This document shows positions 9,757-21,297 of a stretch of 64,000 bases of DNA, in pieces. The notes below the pieces were generated by a model that ran no database searches, was not told the origin of the DNA, and saw only the letters and a program-made list of their open reading frames with translations. The position numbers and the translations under genes are program-made. Source of the stretch: Achatina immaculata (lineage: Eukaryota > Mollusca > Gastropoda > Stylommatophora > Achatinidae); the NCBI GenBank assembly GCA_009760885.1, contig CM019691.1:25109314-25173313 (forward strand), in the 5' to 3' direction. Numbering within the stretch: the stretch's first letter is position 1; each line of letters begins with the position of its first letter.

Positions 9757-9958
9757 CTGTGGAGGAGACGGAAGACATAAGTCAAATTCTGTGGAGGGAG
9801 AAGAAAGACATAAGTCAAATTCTGTGGAGGGAGAAGAAAGACATAAGTCAAATTCTGTGGAGGAGAAGAAAGACATAAGTCAAATTCTGTGGATGAGAAG
9901 AAAGACATAAGTCAAATTCTGTGGAGAAGAAGAAAGACATAAGTCAAATTCTGTGGGA
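9757..9958 (-). repeat. 32/33-bp minisatellite carrying repeated splice-acceptor motifs
   Basis: About six units contain, on the minus strand, CTTTCTTCTCCCTCCACAG followed by AATTTGACTTATG. The genuine acceptor of the FOCAD exon is CCGTCTCCTCCACAG followed by AAT, so each unit looks like a duplicated acceptor and first exon bases. Units are 32 or 33 bases, so use of an upstream copy would give in-frame or frame-shifting exon extensions. The frame stays open through several units into the exon (repeated LPPQNLTYVF). Confidence 0.9.
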
Positions 9959-10555
9959 ATAAACTGTGCAAGCCTGTCTATTCGTGATGCTGCCTGTCTA
10001 TACTTGGTGCTGCCTGTCTATTCGTGATGCTGTCTGTTTATTCTAGATGCTGCCTGTCTATTCTTGATGCTGCCTGTCTATTCTTGATGCTGACTGTCTA
10101 TACTTGATGCTGCCTGTCTATACTTGGTGCTGCATGTCTATTCTTGATGCTGCCTATCTATTCTTGGTGCTGCCTGTCTATTCTAGATGCTGGCTGTCTA
10201 TTCTTGGTGCTGCCTGTCTATTCTTGATGCTGCCTATCTATTCTTGATGCTGCCTGTCTATTCTAGATGCTGGCTGTCTATTCTTGATGCTGCCTGTCTA
10301 TTCTTGATGCTGCCTGTCTATACTTGATGCTGCCTGTCTATTCTTAATGTTGCCTGTCTATACTTGATGCTGCCTGTCTATACTTGATGCTGATTGTCTA
10401 TTCGTGATGCTGCCTGTCTGTTCTTGATGCTGCCTGTCTATTCTTGATGCTGCCTGTCTATACTTGATGCTGCCTGTCTATTCGCGATGCTGCCTGTCTA
10501 TTCTTGATGCTGCCTATCTATTCGTGATGCTGCCTGTCTATTCATAACGCAGCCT
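9959..10555. repeat. Minisatellite, 20-bp unit, ~30 copies
   Basis: The unit is CTGCCTGTCTATTCTTGATG with substitutions at a few positions (GGTG, AGATG, TACTTG). It directly follows the acceptor minisatellite. Confidence 0.95.
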
Positions 10556-11030
10556 GCCTGATTACTATGCTCGCATTTATAATACTGCCAATCTATCTAT
10601 AATGTTGCCCGATTATTTATGATATCGCCGGACTATTTATAATGCTGCTCACCCATTTACAATGTTTCATATATAATGTTGCCAGAATATTTACGACACT
10701 GCTTGCATATTTACAATGTCGTCCGACTATATATAATGTTTGTCCATTTATGTATACTGCTGCACATCTATCTATAATGTTGCCTGATTTTTTATAATGT
10801 CGCTGGACTATTTAAAATGTTGCTCATTTATGTATAATGTTGCCTTCTAATTATAATTTCGACCATCTATTTCTAGTGTATTCCATTTATTTATAATGTT
10901 TATAATGGTGTTTTTCTATAACGCTATTCGACTATAAATTACACTGCACGTCTATTTATAGTGCTGCTTATCTATTTATAATACTTCCCATTTATGAATA
11001 ACGTTGTCCTCTATGTTGCGAGGACACACT
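10556..11030. repeat. Degenerate continuation of the 20-bp array
   Basis: Irregular 18-22 base periods around ATTTATAATGTTGCC and CATCTATTTATAATGC decay gradually. This looks like an older edge of the neighbouring array. Confidence 0.6.
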
Positions 11031-12594
11031 TGTTATAACATTCAACATTCTTGCCATAATCCCTTTAGACAATTTAAAAACTGAACTCCTAATTTAGCAG
11101 TAATGTAAACAATTTCTTCACATTATTCGACTTCTAAGTTTGTTTGTTTTTTTAAAGAAACGAAATAAAATTCACTTCTTAGCAACAGTTTACTGATCTT
11201 TTTCGCACGAGCACGGGAAGCTATGGTAAAGTGTCAGAACAATGTATATATTATTAGCCTCGGTGCATGTATGATTACACAGATATTGTGTTTGATCTGA
11301 GATGCATGACAATAAGCGGACACTAATAAGCTTTTGTCAAACCCACTGTCTTATGGGTAGTTCGAGGAGAGTCAATGGCTACAGAAGTTAAAAAACATAA
11401 AATCCGGGAGGGACTCTAATGGCAGCTAACAGCGAGGGACCTACCCACGTTATGCCATTCCCCGCAACGCTCTTGGATTTTCAGACGTATGGACCATGTC
11501 TTTCCTCTGGTGCTCACTGGCATAGAGGAGAAGGGGAGAGCGTTTTTGTAAGCATGGCGTTTCCTCCATATCAGTTTTCCAGGTGTACACAGTTAACATA
11601 CGCCAGCTTCAAAAATGTCCCGTATGATTAACTTCTGGAGAAAACTGAAACCGAAAATAAAAAAAACAAACAAACAAACATACAAACGTTTCTGTAAATG
11701 AACGTAACTAGGACATCTGAGGTCAGGTTTTCTTCTTCCTTGACCTTCAGACGTTTCTTTAAGTGCGGGCATTCGGTACTGGAATAATCGAAAGTAGTCC
11801 CTCGCCTTGATCCACTCAGGAAGTGCGTCTTTTTTTATGGGCTTGTATTCAAATTAACACGCTGCGCGCCATGATTCAGAACGCGTTTCCATGTCATTTC
11901 CCGTTAAATCGCGGAGCAAGAACTCGGGGACGCTGCGAAATCCGGCGCTATCCGACGCATCGTCTTGCAAGAGGATTTAAGGCAACATCCAGACAAGAAA
12001 CGGACATCGAGTGATCCTCGTTCTAGCTACGCGCTAATTGTAGCACACGTGGAAGGCGGCAAAAGGATCCAGGATACGACCGATTTATGTATTTTGCGGA
12101 AAATCTGGCGTGATGAGTCCTTTTTGGAAGGCCGGGGAAAGTAAAGAACAAACAAATCTAAACAAAATAATGCGGAACGAAATAAAGACTGAAGCTATGT
12201 GCACTCTAGAAGCACTGAATGACCTTTTCCAGTAGCATACGCAACGTGAGGTTATGCTGTTTCTTGTTTTGCGTCGGAGAAAACCGAATAATAATTTTCA
12301 TCCCTTTTCCCTGCATGGCTCATATAGGGCAGCGCCATCTCAATCATACCATATTTCGATCGAATAACTGCTTCACTTATATAACTAAATTCAATTCACA
12401 CAAACCGTGACATCTGGCACAAAAACCACAATCTTCAAATATGGTTACAGACAATATCTTGTCACACAAACTCCCCACACAATTTCTCACCCCATATATG
12501 ATTACGACCATCTATTACAGAGATAAATAAACTACGCTCAGTTCTCGGTTCCTTACATTAAGAGGAAAGATAGCTCAAGGAGTCAACGAAGAGC
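11031..12594. other. Intronic DNA without a supported feature
   Basis: Mostly unique sequence. The part at 11850-12080 is richer in CpG than its surroundings and could be regulatory or part of an unrecognised repeat. The short frames at 11419-11631 and 11823-12014 have no recognisable homology or splice support. Confidence 0.4.
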
Positions 12595-12599
12595 ATATC

Positions 12600-12880
12600 G
12601 GAGCACATATGGGTGCGTCCGAAAAGCGTAGATGATGGTCCTTCGTAATTAGTGGCTCAGTCATGCTAGTGAAGCACGTAAAGTGATACTATGTCAGTGT
12701 CCATCGTTTTCTTGATCCATCGGCTCATTGGAGGGTGATGAGATCAACACCATGCACCATGCCTAGCTGATTCTCATTTCCCAGCTAAAGAAAGAGCCAG
12801 GTACCTATTTCTCCAGCTGAGTGACGAGCGCCATGATAGGCTAGTATACTGCCCACTTCGCTAACCAAACGATGTGGGTA
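12600..12880 (-). repeat. SINE-like fragment with an AAATRGGTACCTGG core
   Basis: The minus strand reads ACTCAGCTGGAGAAATAGGT, then ACCTGGCTCTTTCTTTAGCT. This resembles the AAAATGGGTACCAG block in the S1 SINE body and the CAGCTGTAGAAATGGGTAC at 14283-14303. It may be a central-domain fragment shared between SINE families. No A or B box was found. Confidence 0.4.
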
Positions 12881-13119
12881 TTTTAAAGCTTGCTACTACA
12901 TAATGATGTCAAATGGACGACAAAGCGAAACCGTTTTGAATGTTTTCATTCACTTTCTGAAGAAATTAGAACATGCTGCACCTGTCGCCTCAGTTCATGG
13001 GGATTTAAGCACTCGACAATGTTGACGTGCTCGTGTTCTTTCGCGCTTGACCTTTATCTTTCTACCTTCTTATATTTCACATAGTTTTAACTTGCATCCT
13101 TATGTGTGTGCGTGCGTGC

Positions 13120-13121
<2 letters not shown>

Positions 13122-13167
<46 letters not shown>
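13122..13167. repeat. (TA)n microsatellite
   Basis: A 46-base perfect (TA)n run preceded by (GTGC)-like repeats. It forms the 3' tail side of the LINE E fragment. Confidence 0.95.
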
Positions 13168-13169
<2 letters not shown>

Positions 13170-13462
13170 GAACCTTAAGTGCCCAGGGCACATGGGGCTT
13201 CCGCAAGGGTTTTCCACAAATGCCTGTCCTTTGCCTTTTTTCTGCTCTTGCCCAGGTGAGCCCTCTATTGCTCAACATCCTCTCTGTTGTTCTTCTCCAT
13301 GTCTCTTTTGGTCTACCCTTACTTCTGTTCCCCTGTGGTGTCCATCTTAGTGCTGTTTTTTGGTAGTGAGTTATCAGTCATTCGGAGCACATATTCCAGC
13401 CATCGCCAGCGTCTTTCCTCAATAACTGCTGTCGGTGGCTTCATCTGCATCTCTGCCAACAT
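13170..13462 (-). pseudogene. LINE family E, C-terminal end
   Basis: The minus strand reads EERRWRWLEYVLRM and SLPK, then frameshifted remnants of KGRPKETWRRT and KDRHLWKTLAEAPCALG. This is the conserved C-terminal end of a further RTE-like LINE family. The 3' end CATGTGCCCTGGGCAC abuts (TA)n. It is truncated and frame-broken. Confidence 0.75.
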
Positions 13463-13769
13463 TATATATATATATATATAATACTCACGTAATTTTGTAT
13501 ACGTTATTAAATCGACAGTGTGAGAAGCAAGAAAGATAGAGTGATATAAAATGGTTACCTTTGTACTTATAAACACTGATTCTTTTCAATACCTTGTACT
13601 ACTCTGGCACTAACAGTCTAAGTTCTGGCACATCAACGTCCCGCCAGAAACTGATCAGGTCTCTACTTCAGAGAGATGATTTAATATGGTGTTGTATGAT
13701 CAGCCTTCGGAAAAAAAATTAGTAGACAAAACATTTAAAACATGACAGAAAGAAAAATGACTAGAGAAT
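13463..13769. other. Intronic stretch, nothing recognised
   Basis: It begins with a short (TA)n at 13462-13482. The rest is unique AT-rich DNA. Confidence 0.4.
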
Positions 13770-13875
13770 GAACCGTGACTCGAACCACAGAGTCCCCTGT
13801 AGGGCGAGCAGGTCGTCTATCTGCGAGAAAAACAGCGCACTATTCACTCAACCATCAAATATCTGAGCTACACCT
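13770..13875 (-). mobile_element. tRNA-like SINE head or tRNA pseudogene
   Basis: On the minus strand TGGTTGAGTGAATAGTGCGC resembles an A box. About 60 bases on, GTGGTTCGAGTCACGG is a good B box. The spacing is somewhat long for a tRNA. Base-pairing of the acceptor arm was not seen, so a SINE head is more likely than a functional tRNA. Confidence 0.45.
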
Positions 13876-14282
13876 GTGTGTGTGTGTGTGTGTGTGTTGT
13901 GAATGCGTCTTTGTTTCTCATTTGAAAAAAAATATTTCAGGTGGGTAATCGTTCACAAAGACAAAGACAAAATCTTTGACTACACGCCAAACGAACCAAG
14001 CTGACTAATCAGAGTGTGAAGTCGCCAAAACTACTCCGTCATACTCACGATAAGAATTTAAAAATAATGAACAATTAAGAATTAATACCTAATAATGACA
14101 GAAAAAGCTCTTAGTTCTGAAATAGTTAACGAAAGTTCCTAGCATGACATTCCCCCCCCCCCCCCAACAAGACATACACACACATTCAAAACGTATCCTA
14201 GGGCAAATGTTAAAGTCATACTCTGGTATGATTTACCTTGCAGGCGCATAATCCTCGAGCCAGATTCCTTAAAACAAGAATG

Positions 14283-14303
14283 AAGTACCCATTTCTACAG
14301 CTG
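14283..14303 (-). repeat. SINE-core fragment
   Basis: The minus strand carries CAGCTGTAGAAATGGGTAC, the same core as at 12790-12815 and in the S1 SINE. Confidence 0.4.
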
Positions 14304-14394
14304 GACTGAATGAATCGCACCAGATTTAAAACCACCATCTTCAGAAGTCTGCTCGAAACCGAGTCGCTAGGGCGAGGGTTACAAGGGCTTTACT

Positions 14395-14545
14395 GATTTA
14401 CCCAGGCAGACCCCGGAAACAGGATTTTTTAGCAGGCTCCACCACCATGGGGGAAAATGTTACAACCCAAGTGATACCACAACCGACTATGGGGGAACAC
14501 CGTTTGGGAGGTGGGATGGAGCCCTGATCTGGCCTGCTTCACTAG
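14395..14545 (+). repeat. Unclassified dispersed repeat R1, copy 2 (partial)
   Basis: It shares TTAGCAGGCTCCACCACCAT, GGAGGTGGGATGGAGCCCTG and CACTAGCCCTGAC with the copy at 7960. The 5' third of the family is missing. Confidence 0.55.
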
Positions 14546-14624
14546 CCCTGACAAATGAATCATAATTCTACCATAGTTGTTTTACCATTCTCTTAAAGGC
14601 ACAAACGCTGATAGAAGATGTAAG

Positions 14625-15380
14625 GACACCAAACCTATAAATACTGAATAAGTAAGGCCAGCGAATCTATATTGAAGATTATACGGATAGTAAACCTATA
14701 CTGAAGATGTGAGGACAGCGAACCTATACTGAAGATGTAAGGACAGTGAACCTATACTAAAGGTGTAAGGACAGCGAACCTATAATAAAGGGAAAGACAT
14801 GAACCTATATTGAAGATGTAAGGAAAACCTATGCTGAGGATGTAAAAACAATGAACGCACGCTAAAGATGTAAGGAGTACCTATACTGAAGATGTAACTA
14901 GAATGATACTATACTGAAGATATAACGATATTATATTGAAGATGCAACTAGAATACTATACTGAAGATGTAACTAAAACGATACTATACTGAAGAAGTAA
15001 CTAGAATGAAACTATACCGATCTGTAAGGAGAATGAATCAATACTGAAGATATAACGAGAGCGAGTCTACATTGAAGATGTAAGTAGAATGAATCTGTTT
15101 GAAGATATAATGTGAGAAGATATAACTGAAGATATAATGTATTGAAGATATATTGAAGATATACGGTGATAAAACCTATATTTAAGATGTAAGGTGACCG
15201 ACCTATATTGAAGATGTAAGGTGACCGACCTATATTGAAGATTTAAGGTGACGGAACCTATACTGAAGATGTAAGGTGACCGACCTATACTGAAGATGAA
15301 AGTAAGAAGAAGGAATCTATAACTGAAGATATAAGAAATATCTATATTGAAGACGTAAGGAGAAACGATAGTGAATACAT
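14625..15380. repeat. Degenerate minisatellite, ~26-bp unit
   Basis: A repeated core CCTATACTGAAGATGTAAGG with ACAG/TGAC spacers varies from 17 to 30 bases and is heavily mutated. It is an old array compared with the 20-bp and 29-bp arrays. Confidence 0.85.
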
Positions 15381-15639
15381 ACTGAGAACCTACATATTTG
15401 CACGTTTATTACACTCATGGACGCGAAAACGCGAAGCAACATAGAAAGATCTAAAGTGAAGGAAGCTGTGAAAGACTTCAGACAACTTGAAATAATATTA
15501 ACGCACTAAGGCCACTGGATCTAAACTCTGTACACAATCGCATTTATATTTATATACACCCGAGGTACAGCACAGATAAGTGCTTAAGTTCTCCTGGTTA
15601 TAAAATGCGAAAGAAAATGTATTAACACCATTAAGTACG

Positions 15640-16050
15640 ACAAACATGGCTCCCAAAGCCCTCACGATTCATGGCAACTGTCAAAGAGGGCTGTGGCCGG
15701 ATTCCACAGGTCATGCAGGGTCTGTGCAGGGGACAAGACCTCTGTCCTGGTTTGGAGTTCAGCGACTGAATCGTAGTCGATCTTAAGATCTTACTCTTTT
15801 CTCTGGTGCTACCCCCCCCCCCACACCCCCATTAACAGGACAAGCCTGGCTAACGGGGTGGGGATCGCCGTGGTCCCAATGGTGGTGGAGTCTGCTATAG
15901 AAGAGTTGACAATCCCACCCCCTCCCGCTCCATTCAGGGACAGAAAAAAAAAAACTAGCCGCCGTAACCCGTTCCCAATCCGACTCAATGCCGGACTCAA
16001 CACCCTCACCGCATCGGCTGCAAAGAAAACGAAGCTCTAGGTCCCTCGAA
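15640..16050 (-). repeat. Unclassified dispersed repeat R1, copy 3
   Basis: Read on the minus strand it starts TTTGCAGCCGATGCGGTGAG, continues with GCAGACTCCACCACCATTGG and GTTAGCCAGGCTTGTCCTGT, and extends further 3' than the copy at 7960 (TGCATGACCTGTGGAATCCG). It is the longest copy with 44915-45285. C and A runs interrupt it. Confidence 0.65.
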
Positions 16051-16839
16051 ACAGAGGAATAATAAGAAAAGTGGTCCATGTTAATTTTAAAAGTAATTTC
16101 TATATCTGTCTTTTGACGTCTTTAACTTTTCATTCTTTGCTTATCGGTTCAAATGATTTGGTCGGCTGGTAAACGACCTCCATGCAACTCTGGGATCACA
16201 CTAACGAAAGTGATGCCCCCCTATAATGCCCATCGCGGCGACTGGGGATAATTATGTGTGCGTCAGTGACAAACAGCTGCCGTCTAGTTACCATTTCCTA
16301 GACAGAAGTACGACGACCAAGGCGATAAAACTGGTACTTGATATGTAAATAAAGACGAAGGTTTCACAGCGGCAGTTAAAAAAAAAAGAAAGAGAAGTGA
16401 ACCAGGAGAACCGGTTACTGAAGACAGACAGACAGACAGACGCGCGCGCACACATACAAATGTGGCATTTCTGTTTTTTTAATTGATAAGAAGTTTTACA
16501 AAACGTTACTACTGGTCTTCTCTGCGGTGTTTGACAAATGCATTATTGTCGAAATATTTGGTGGTTAATGTTGTGTGTCATTGCAGCATTTCCCCCCCCC
16601 CCTCCTCCTCCTTCACTTCCTAACGACAACTTTCCTTATTGCTTTAAATCTTCGTATGAAACTAAGCCATACACCTTTCTACATAACTGCTGCGTAGAAA
16701 TGGTGAAAAACTATCGTGACATTATGGCTGGTTGATGAAATAGATGTTTGTAACTGAGAAAGGTGAATTAGCTGCAGATATACAGGTGAAACTCGAAGCG
16801 AAAAATGAACTGAAGACTTGACCATCGGTGACTTCTTAG
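16051..16839. other. Intronic DNA without a supported feature
   Basis: Short (CAGA)n and (CG)/(CA) runs lie near 16420-16452. No gene or known repeat was recognised. Confidence 0.4.
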
Positions 16840-16945
16840 CTTCCTAGCACTCAAAGTTCTGAGGACTTGACCCTCGATGACTTCCTAGAACTCAAAGTGC
16901 TGAGGACTTGACCCTCGGGTACTTCCTAGCACTCATAGCGCTGAC
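16840..16945. repeat. Short tandem repeat, ~43-bp unit, 2.5 copies
   Basis: ACTTGACCCTCGGTGACTTC plus CTAGCACTCAAAGTTCTGAGG is repeated with small changes. Confidence 0.8.
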
Positions 16946-18254
16946 TCAGTATAGAATATTCTCGCTTCGAATTTCGCGCCGCAGGAACCAAATCGATCTC
17001 AACCGCTGGAGAACTGAACTAACTTTAACTCTCTTACTACAGTGAAACCTTAAATAGTGTGGACAAATACATATCTCTGCATCTACATGGTTTTGCTCTT
17101 TGCTTTAGAGATTGAAATCTTAAATTGATGTGTTTTGATGTGTAAATAAAATATAAGTCCGTTGTTATGCTTTGGTAAAAACAATACAGCCGTGTTTTAA
17201 TTAATGATTTCTTGAAATTTTTGTTTGATACGTAGAGTTAACTAAGGGTATGAAGGGGAGGTAATATAGGAGATCGGTCGTCTCTGATTTGTTGGCCTCG
17301 AAAACTGCTCTATTCTGCTCTTTGAATCATCTCTACAAGTTTCATGCTTTTTTGTTTACAAAAGTAGCTTACGCTAGACATTTTTACATATGAGACACAC
17401 AGACACAGTGGAAAACAGAACATCGATCACAGGAGTCTGTAGATCTTAGATGGCAGATATTCGATCACAATGATTCGCAGCGATTGAACAAAAAGAAAAG
17501 AGTAGTGCAGCTTTTCAGCTGTACTTTTATGTGTAGTCTGAGGACTGGAGATCTCTTGCCTACTCCGCTGTAGAATTGCTGGCCGGCTCACTCCCCCTTC
17601 CCCCACCTTCCATCCCTCCCTTCTTCCTTCCATAACCCTCACTCACTCACTCGCTCACTCACTCACTCATTTACTCACTCACCATCTTATGATGTGCAAA
17701 TGCCCTCTGAACAACAGGGAGGGTATATATGCAAGGCGAGGCACACTGCTGTTAGTTCACGCAAGAACATATGATAATATACAAAAGAGAAGAAAGAAAA
17801 ACAGGCGGGGTGGAAACTGAGCAAATACTCTGATTTTTTTTTCTTGTAAAGTTCATGGCAGGGTGCAGGCTGAGGTGGGAGACCAAACAAACACAGATCT
17901 TCAAGAAAAAGGGGGACAGGAACTAGTGGAAAACCAGAGGCTCGCTGACACTACATGAAGGTCAAGACCAGCTTTTTAAAGTCTAGCACTCAGTGGGTGA
18001 GTGACTTAACAGACCAAAAACAATGATAAAGGAACCGATCTTAAGTTGCCCTCCTCCCTCAAGGCCCCTTGACTCGGCACAGATGGGGCATTAGCCGCGG
18101 CCCTTACAGGTCCGTTGACGGAATGGCCTGGTGGTGAAAAATAGCGTTAGTCCCAGATGCACTCTTAAAAACACTTTCTCTTACACTCTATCTTTGTCTC
18201 TCTCACTTTGTCTGTATGTCAGTAACGTTATATTGTTGAATGTGTGTAACTTAT
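16946..18254. other. Intronic DNA without a supported feature
   Basis: An (ACTC)n-type run lies at 17638-17680. No exon with matched splice sites, tRNA-like promoter or recognisable repeat was seen in the remainder. Confidence 0.4.
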
Positions 18255-19620
18255 ATCTTATCTATATCTTATATCCTTCCCGTGCCGTTAAACGTCACAT
18301 AGGGCTCACAAGACAGTTCGCTAATTTTTCCTGTTTTCGGTAAGCTTTTCAACCTCATCAAGGGATTTTATGCCTGTTAATTTGGCCTCTTTTAACAATG
18401 TTCTCTTTAGAGTTTCACGCGGTCTGCCTCTTTTTCTTTGGCCTGTTGTGTTCCACTTGATAGCTTGTTTTGGGATTATCTGATCGTTTCTTCTCATCAA
18501 GTGACCAACATATGTCCATCTCCTTTTCTCAATCACCCATGAGACTGGTTGTTGTTCAGTCATCTGTCTTATCTCTGCATTCTTCTTGAATTCGTTCCAC
18601 ATGATGACGAGTATTTTCCTTAAGCATTTGTTTTCAAAAGCGTCTAATTTCTTGTCTATTTCTTTAGTTATTTTCCAGCTTTCACATGCATAAATGAGGG
18701 TGGATATTACATTTGAATTGAACAGTCTTAACTTGGTTTTTGTGCTTATAACTTTTGAATTCCATATGTTCTCAAGATTCTTGAGGATTAATGCTGCTTT
18801 GGCAATTCTAATTCTAACTTCCTTTCTGGTGTCACCATACTGGTCTATGTAGCTGCCAAGGTATGCAAATTGATTGACTCCTTCAATATATGTCCCTTCT
18901 ACATGTATTTTTTCATTTTGATTTATGGAAAGTTTCATTATTTTTGTTTTGTCCTTGTTAATTTCAAGTCCTATTTTGCTACCCAGTGAAGACAGGATAT
19001 CTGTTTTTTCTTGCACAGAATTCACATTGTTACTAATAAGAGTTATGTCATCAGCTAAATCATGATCTTCTAGTTGGGTCCCATGTACGCGGTCAATACC
19101 TGTGTTACCTGTGCAGTATTTTTTAATTATGAAGTCTATTGTAATTCCAAAAAGCAAAGGAGACAGCATACATCCTTGTTTCACAGCTGTTTCAGTCTAG
19201 AACCATTCACTCATCCTTTCTTCAGTTTTGACTGCACAAACATACTCTTTGTAGAAGTCCTTAATGATGTTGACAATTTTAGATGGTATTCCTTATAGAC
19301 TTAAGATTCACCATAATGAATCTCTGTGCATGCTATCAAATGCCTTTTTTAAAAAGTCTATGAAGTTTAGTAGTAATGGTTTCTGCTTTTCAATATGTTC
19401 TTCAACTATTATTCTTAGAGTAAAGATCTGGTAGAGATAGCTTCTCCCCTTTTGAAATCCTGCTTGTTCTTCACTCATTGCGGTATCCACTATATCCTTA
19501 ATTCTATTCAAAGTGACCTTGCAAAATACTTTTGACACAACTGATATTAAGGTTACTCCTCTCCAACTGTTATAGTCACTAAGGTTGCCTTTCTTGGCAT
19601 TTTAACAATGATTCCTTTTT
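18255..19620 (-). pseudogene. LINE family B, truncated reverse transcriptase
   Basis: The minus strand encodes the end of a non-LTR reverse transcriptase. An upstream block has EEQAGFQKGRS and FIDFLKKAFDSMHRDSLW. A second block has QGCMLSPLLF, LADDITLIS (the active-site YADD changed to LADD), FAYLGSYID and the C-terminal RKRGRPRETLKRTLL. A frame break separates them near 19190-19310. The 3' end (TGACGTTTAACGGCACGGGA, then GGATATAAGATATAG) is shared with 19702-20016. The family is RTE-like by its end motif. It is dead through frame breaks and 5' truncation. Confidence 0.88.
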
Positions 19621-19653
19621 TTCCATTTAGGAATGGTAAATTAGGAAGGTAAA

Positions 19654-19701
<48 letters not shown>
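19654..19701. repeat. (TA)n microsatellite between two opposed LINE B copies
   Basis: A (TA)n run with one TG interruption separates the 5' end of the minus copy from the start of the plus copy. Confidence 0.9.
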
Positions 19702-19702
<1 letters not shown>

Positions 19703-20016
19703 ATGCAGAGATAAGACAGATGACTGAACAACAACCAGTTTCATGGGTGATCAGGAAAAGGAGATGGACATATGTTGGTCACTTGATGAGAAGAAATGAT
19801 CAGAGAATCCCAAAACAAGCTATCAAGTGGAACACAACAGGCCGAAGAAAAAGAGGCAGACCGCGCGAAACTCTGAAGAGGACATTATTAAGAGAGGCTA
19901 AATTAACAAGCATAAAATCCTTTGATGAGTTCGAAAGACTCGCCGAAGACAGGAAAAATTGGCGAACTACTTTGCGAGCCCTATGTGACGTTTAACGGCA
20001 CGGGAAGGATATAAGA
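19702..20016 (+). pseudogene. LINE family B 3' end, plus strand
   Basis: The frame reads EIRQMTEQQPVSWVIRKRRW, then GHLMRRND and KRGRPRETLKRTLL, and ends ...TLRALCDV before TAACGGCACGGGAAGGATAT. It is an inverted repeat of 18255-18590 at high identity, about 1.1 kb away. Confidence 0.9.
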
Positions 20017-20044
20017 AGATATATATAAAATACATACATACATA

Positions 20045-20977
20045 CGGCATGTTCGGTAAGTAATCAGAATGACTCCATAAAATTCGATTTGCTCAAGATA
20101 TACTTACATATACCACCACTCTCGAGCACCAATACACCGTTGCCAGCGGTTCCGCTAGGCATAGTAGCTCGCCTGGACGTCTTGAACAGGATCTCCTTCA
20201 AAGCACTCGTCATGGCAGCTTGCACGTCATTAACAGTCGCAAAATGATGGCCTTTCAAGCTTGATTTGAGCCGGGGAAACAAAAAGAAGTCAGCCGGGGC
20301 CAAGTCCGGACTGCAGGGAGGTTGGGACAGGGCTGCCACCGTTTGTTCCGCCAGAAACTCTCTCATTAGCAGCGACGCATAGCTCAGCGCATTGTCGCGG
20401 TGAAGAACCCGGGTGTTGGCGATCTCCAGGCGGTAGCGCAAGACTATGTTCTTCAGCCTTTTAAGCACTTCCACGTAAAATGCTGCTTTAACCATTTGTC
20501 CAGGTGGTACGAACTCCTAATGGACAAGACCTTTAGAGGAAAAAAAAATACAATGAGCATCGATTTCATATGCGAGCCTTCTTTGGTGGAGGAGACTCGG
20601 TAGTGTGCCACTCAGAGTTCTGTCTTTTCCTCTATCTTTTTTGTGAAACCGAAACACTTGTGCTTTCGATAAAGCATCCTTCCCGTATGCTTTCTGTATC
20701 ATAGCAAGCATCTGGTCGCGGATACTTCAAGTTTAACACAAAACTTTATCGCTGCTCGACACTCCTCTGTATTTTGACCGTTACGCGACGCTTAAACAGC
20801 TGTCCACTTCACAAGCGATTCGCACTATATAAAAGCTCAGAGCCAAATGGCGAAATAAGGACCCTTTACCTAACATCCCCCACCAACCTTCAGGCCCGAA
20901 GAATCCGTTCCCCCCCCCCCCCCGGGCCCTGCTCATTGACTGAATAAAACAAGTCTCATTACTTACCGGACACACCT
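20045..20977 (-). mobile_element. mariner-type transposon remnant
   Basis: The terminal repeats CGGCATGTTCGGTAAGTAAT (left) and, on the minus strand, AGGTGTGTCCGGTAAGTAAT (right) match well. At ~930 bases it is shorter than the usual ~1.3 kb, so an internal deletion is likely. A TA precedes the left end; a TA is not evident at the right end, which lies in a (GT)n/(TA)n run. A C run at 20911-20924 may be assembly-sensitive. Confidence 0.88.
20064..20711 (-). pseudogene. mariner transposase, deleted and stopped
   Basis: The N-terminal part (MLAMIQKAYGKDALSKAQVF) matches the mariner helix-turn-helix region. The C-terminal part has VLHRDNAL and SPDLAPADFFLFPRLKSSLK, the latter carrying the last Asp of the D,D34D triad. 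The middle of the protein with the first catalytic Asp (the DETW-type motif) is missing. A stop codon after GLVH splits the remainder, and a few residues later EFVPPGQ resumes in frame. Not functional. Confidence 0.88.
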
Positions 20978-21029
20978 TGTGTGTGTGTATATATATATAG
21001 AGAGAGAGAGACAAAGAGAGATATATTGA

Positions 21030-21200
21030 CTGACTGATTAATTTTTATTTCCAAAAAGGTCAAAAGGTCTGACATTCCGCCCTTTATAATACAACTTTCA
21101 CTCTGTTTCAGACATTCTGCAAATATGCTGCGCATAAAACAAACATAATTAACACTGAAAAGCCGAGAAACATAAAATAAATAAAAACACACCATTTACG
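21030..21200 (-). repeat. Dispersed repeat R4, copy 1 (AATAAA plus simple-repeat tail)
   Basis: The minus strand ends GGTCAAAAGGTC-like sequence, then TTTTTGGAAATAAAAATTAATCAGTCAGTC. The upstream TTATGTTTGTTTTATGCGCA and ATTTGCAGAATGTCTGAAAC blocks align with 42055-42335 (-). The layout suggests the 3' end of a retroelement. Related tails occur at 30940-30990 and 51095-51130. Confidence 0.5.
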
Positions 21201-21297
21201 TTTCATTTTTGATAATGCATTCTGTACAGAAGGTAACTGTATATATGTAAAAATGACTATCTATCAAACTACAATTTCAATGCTATTCAGAAGAAAT

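Noticed and set aside
13770..13875. Functional tRNA gene
   Set aside because: A and B boxes are recognisable, but no acceptor-stem pairing or clean anticodon arm could be drawn.
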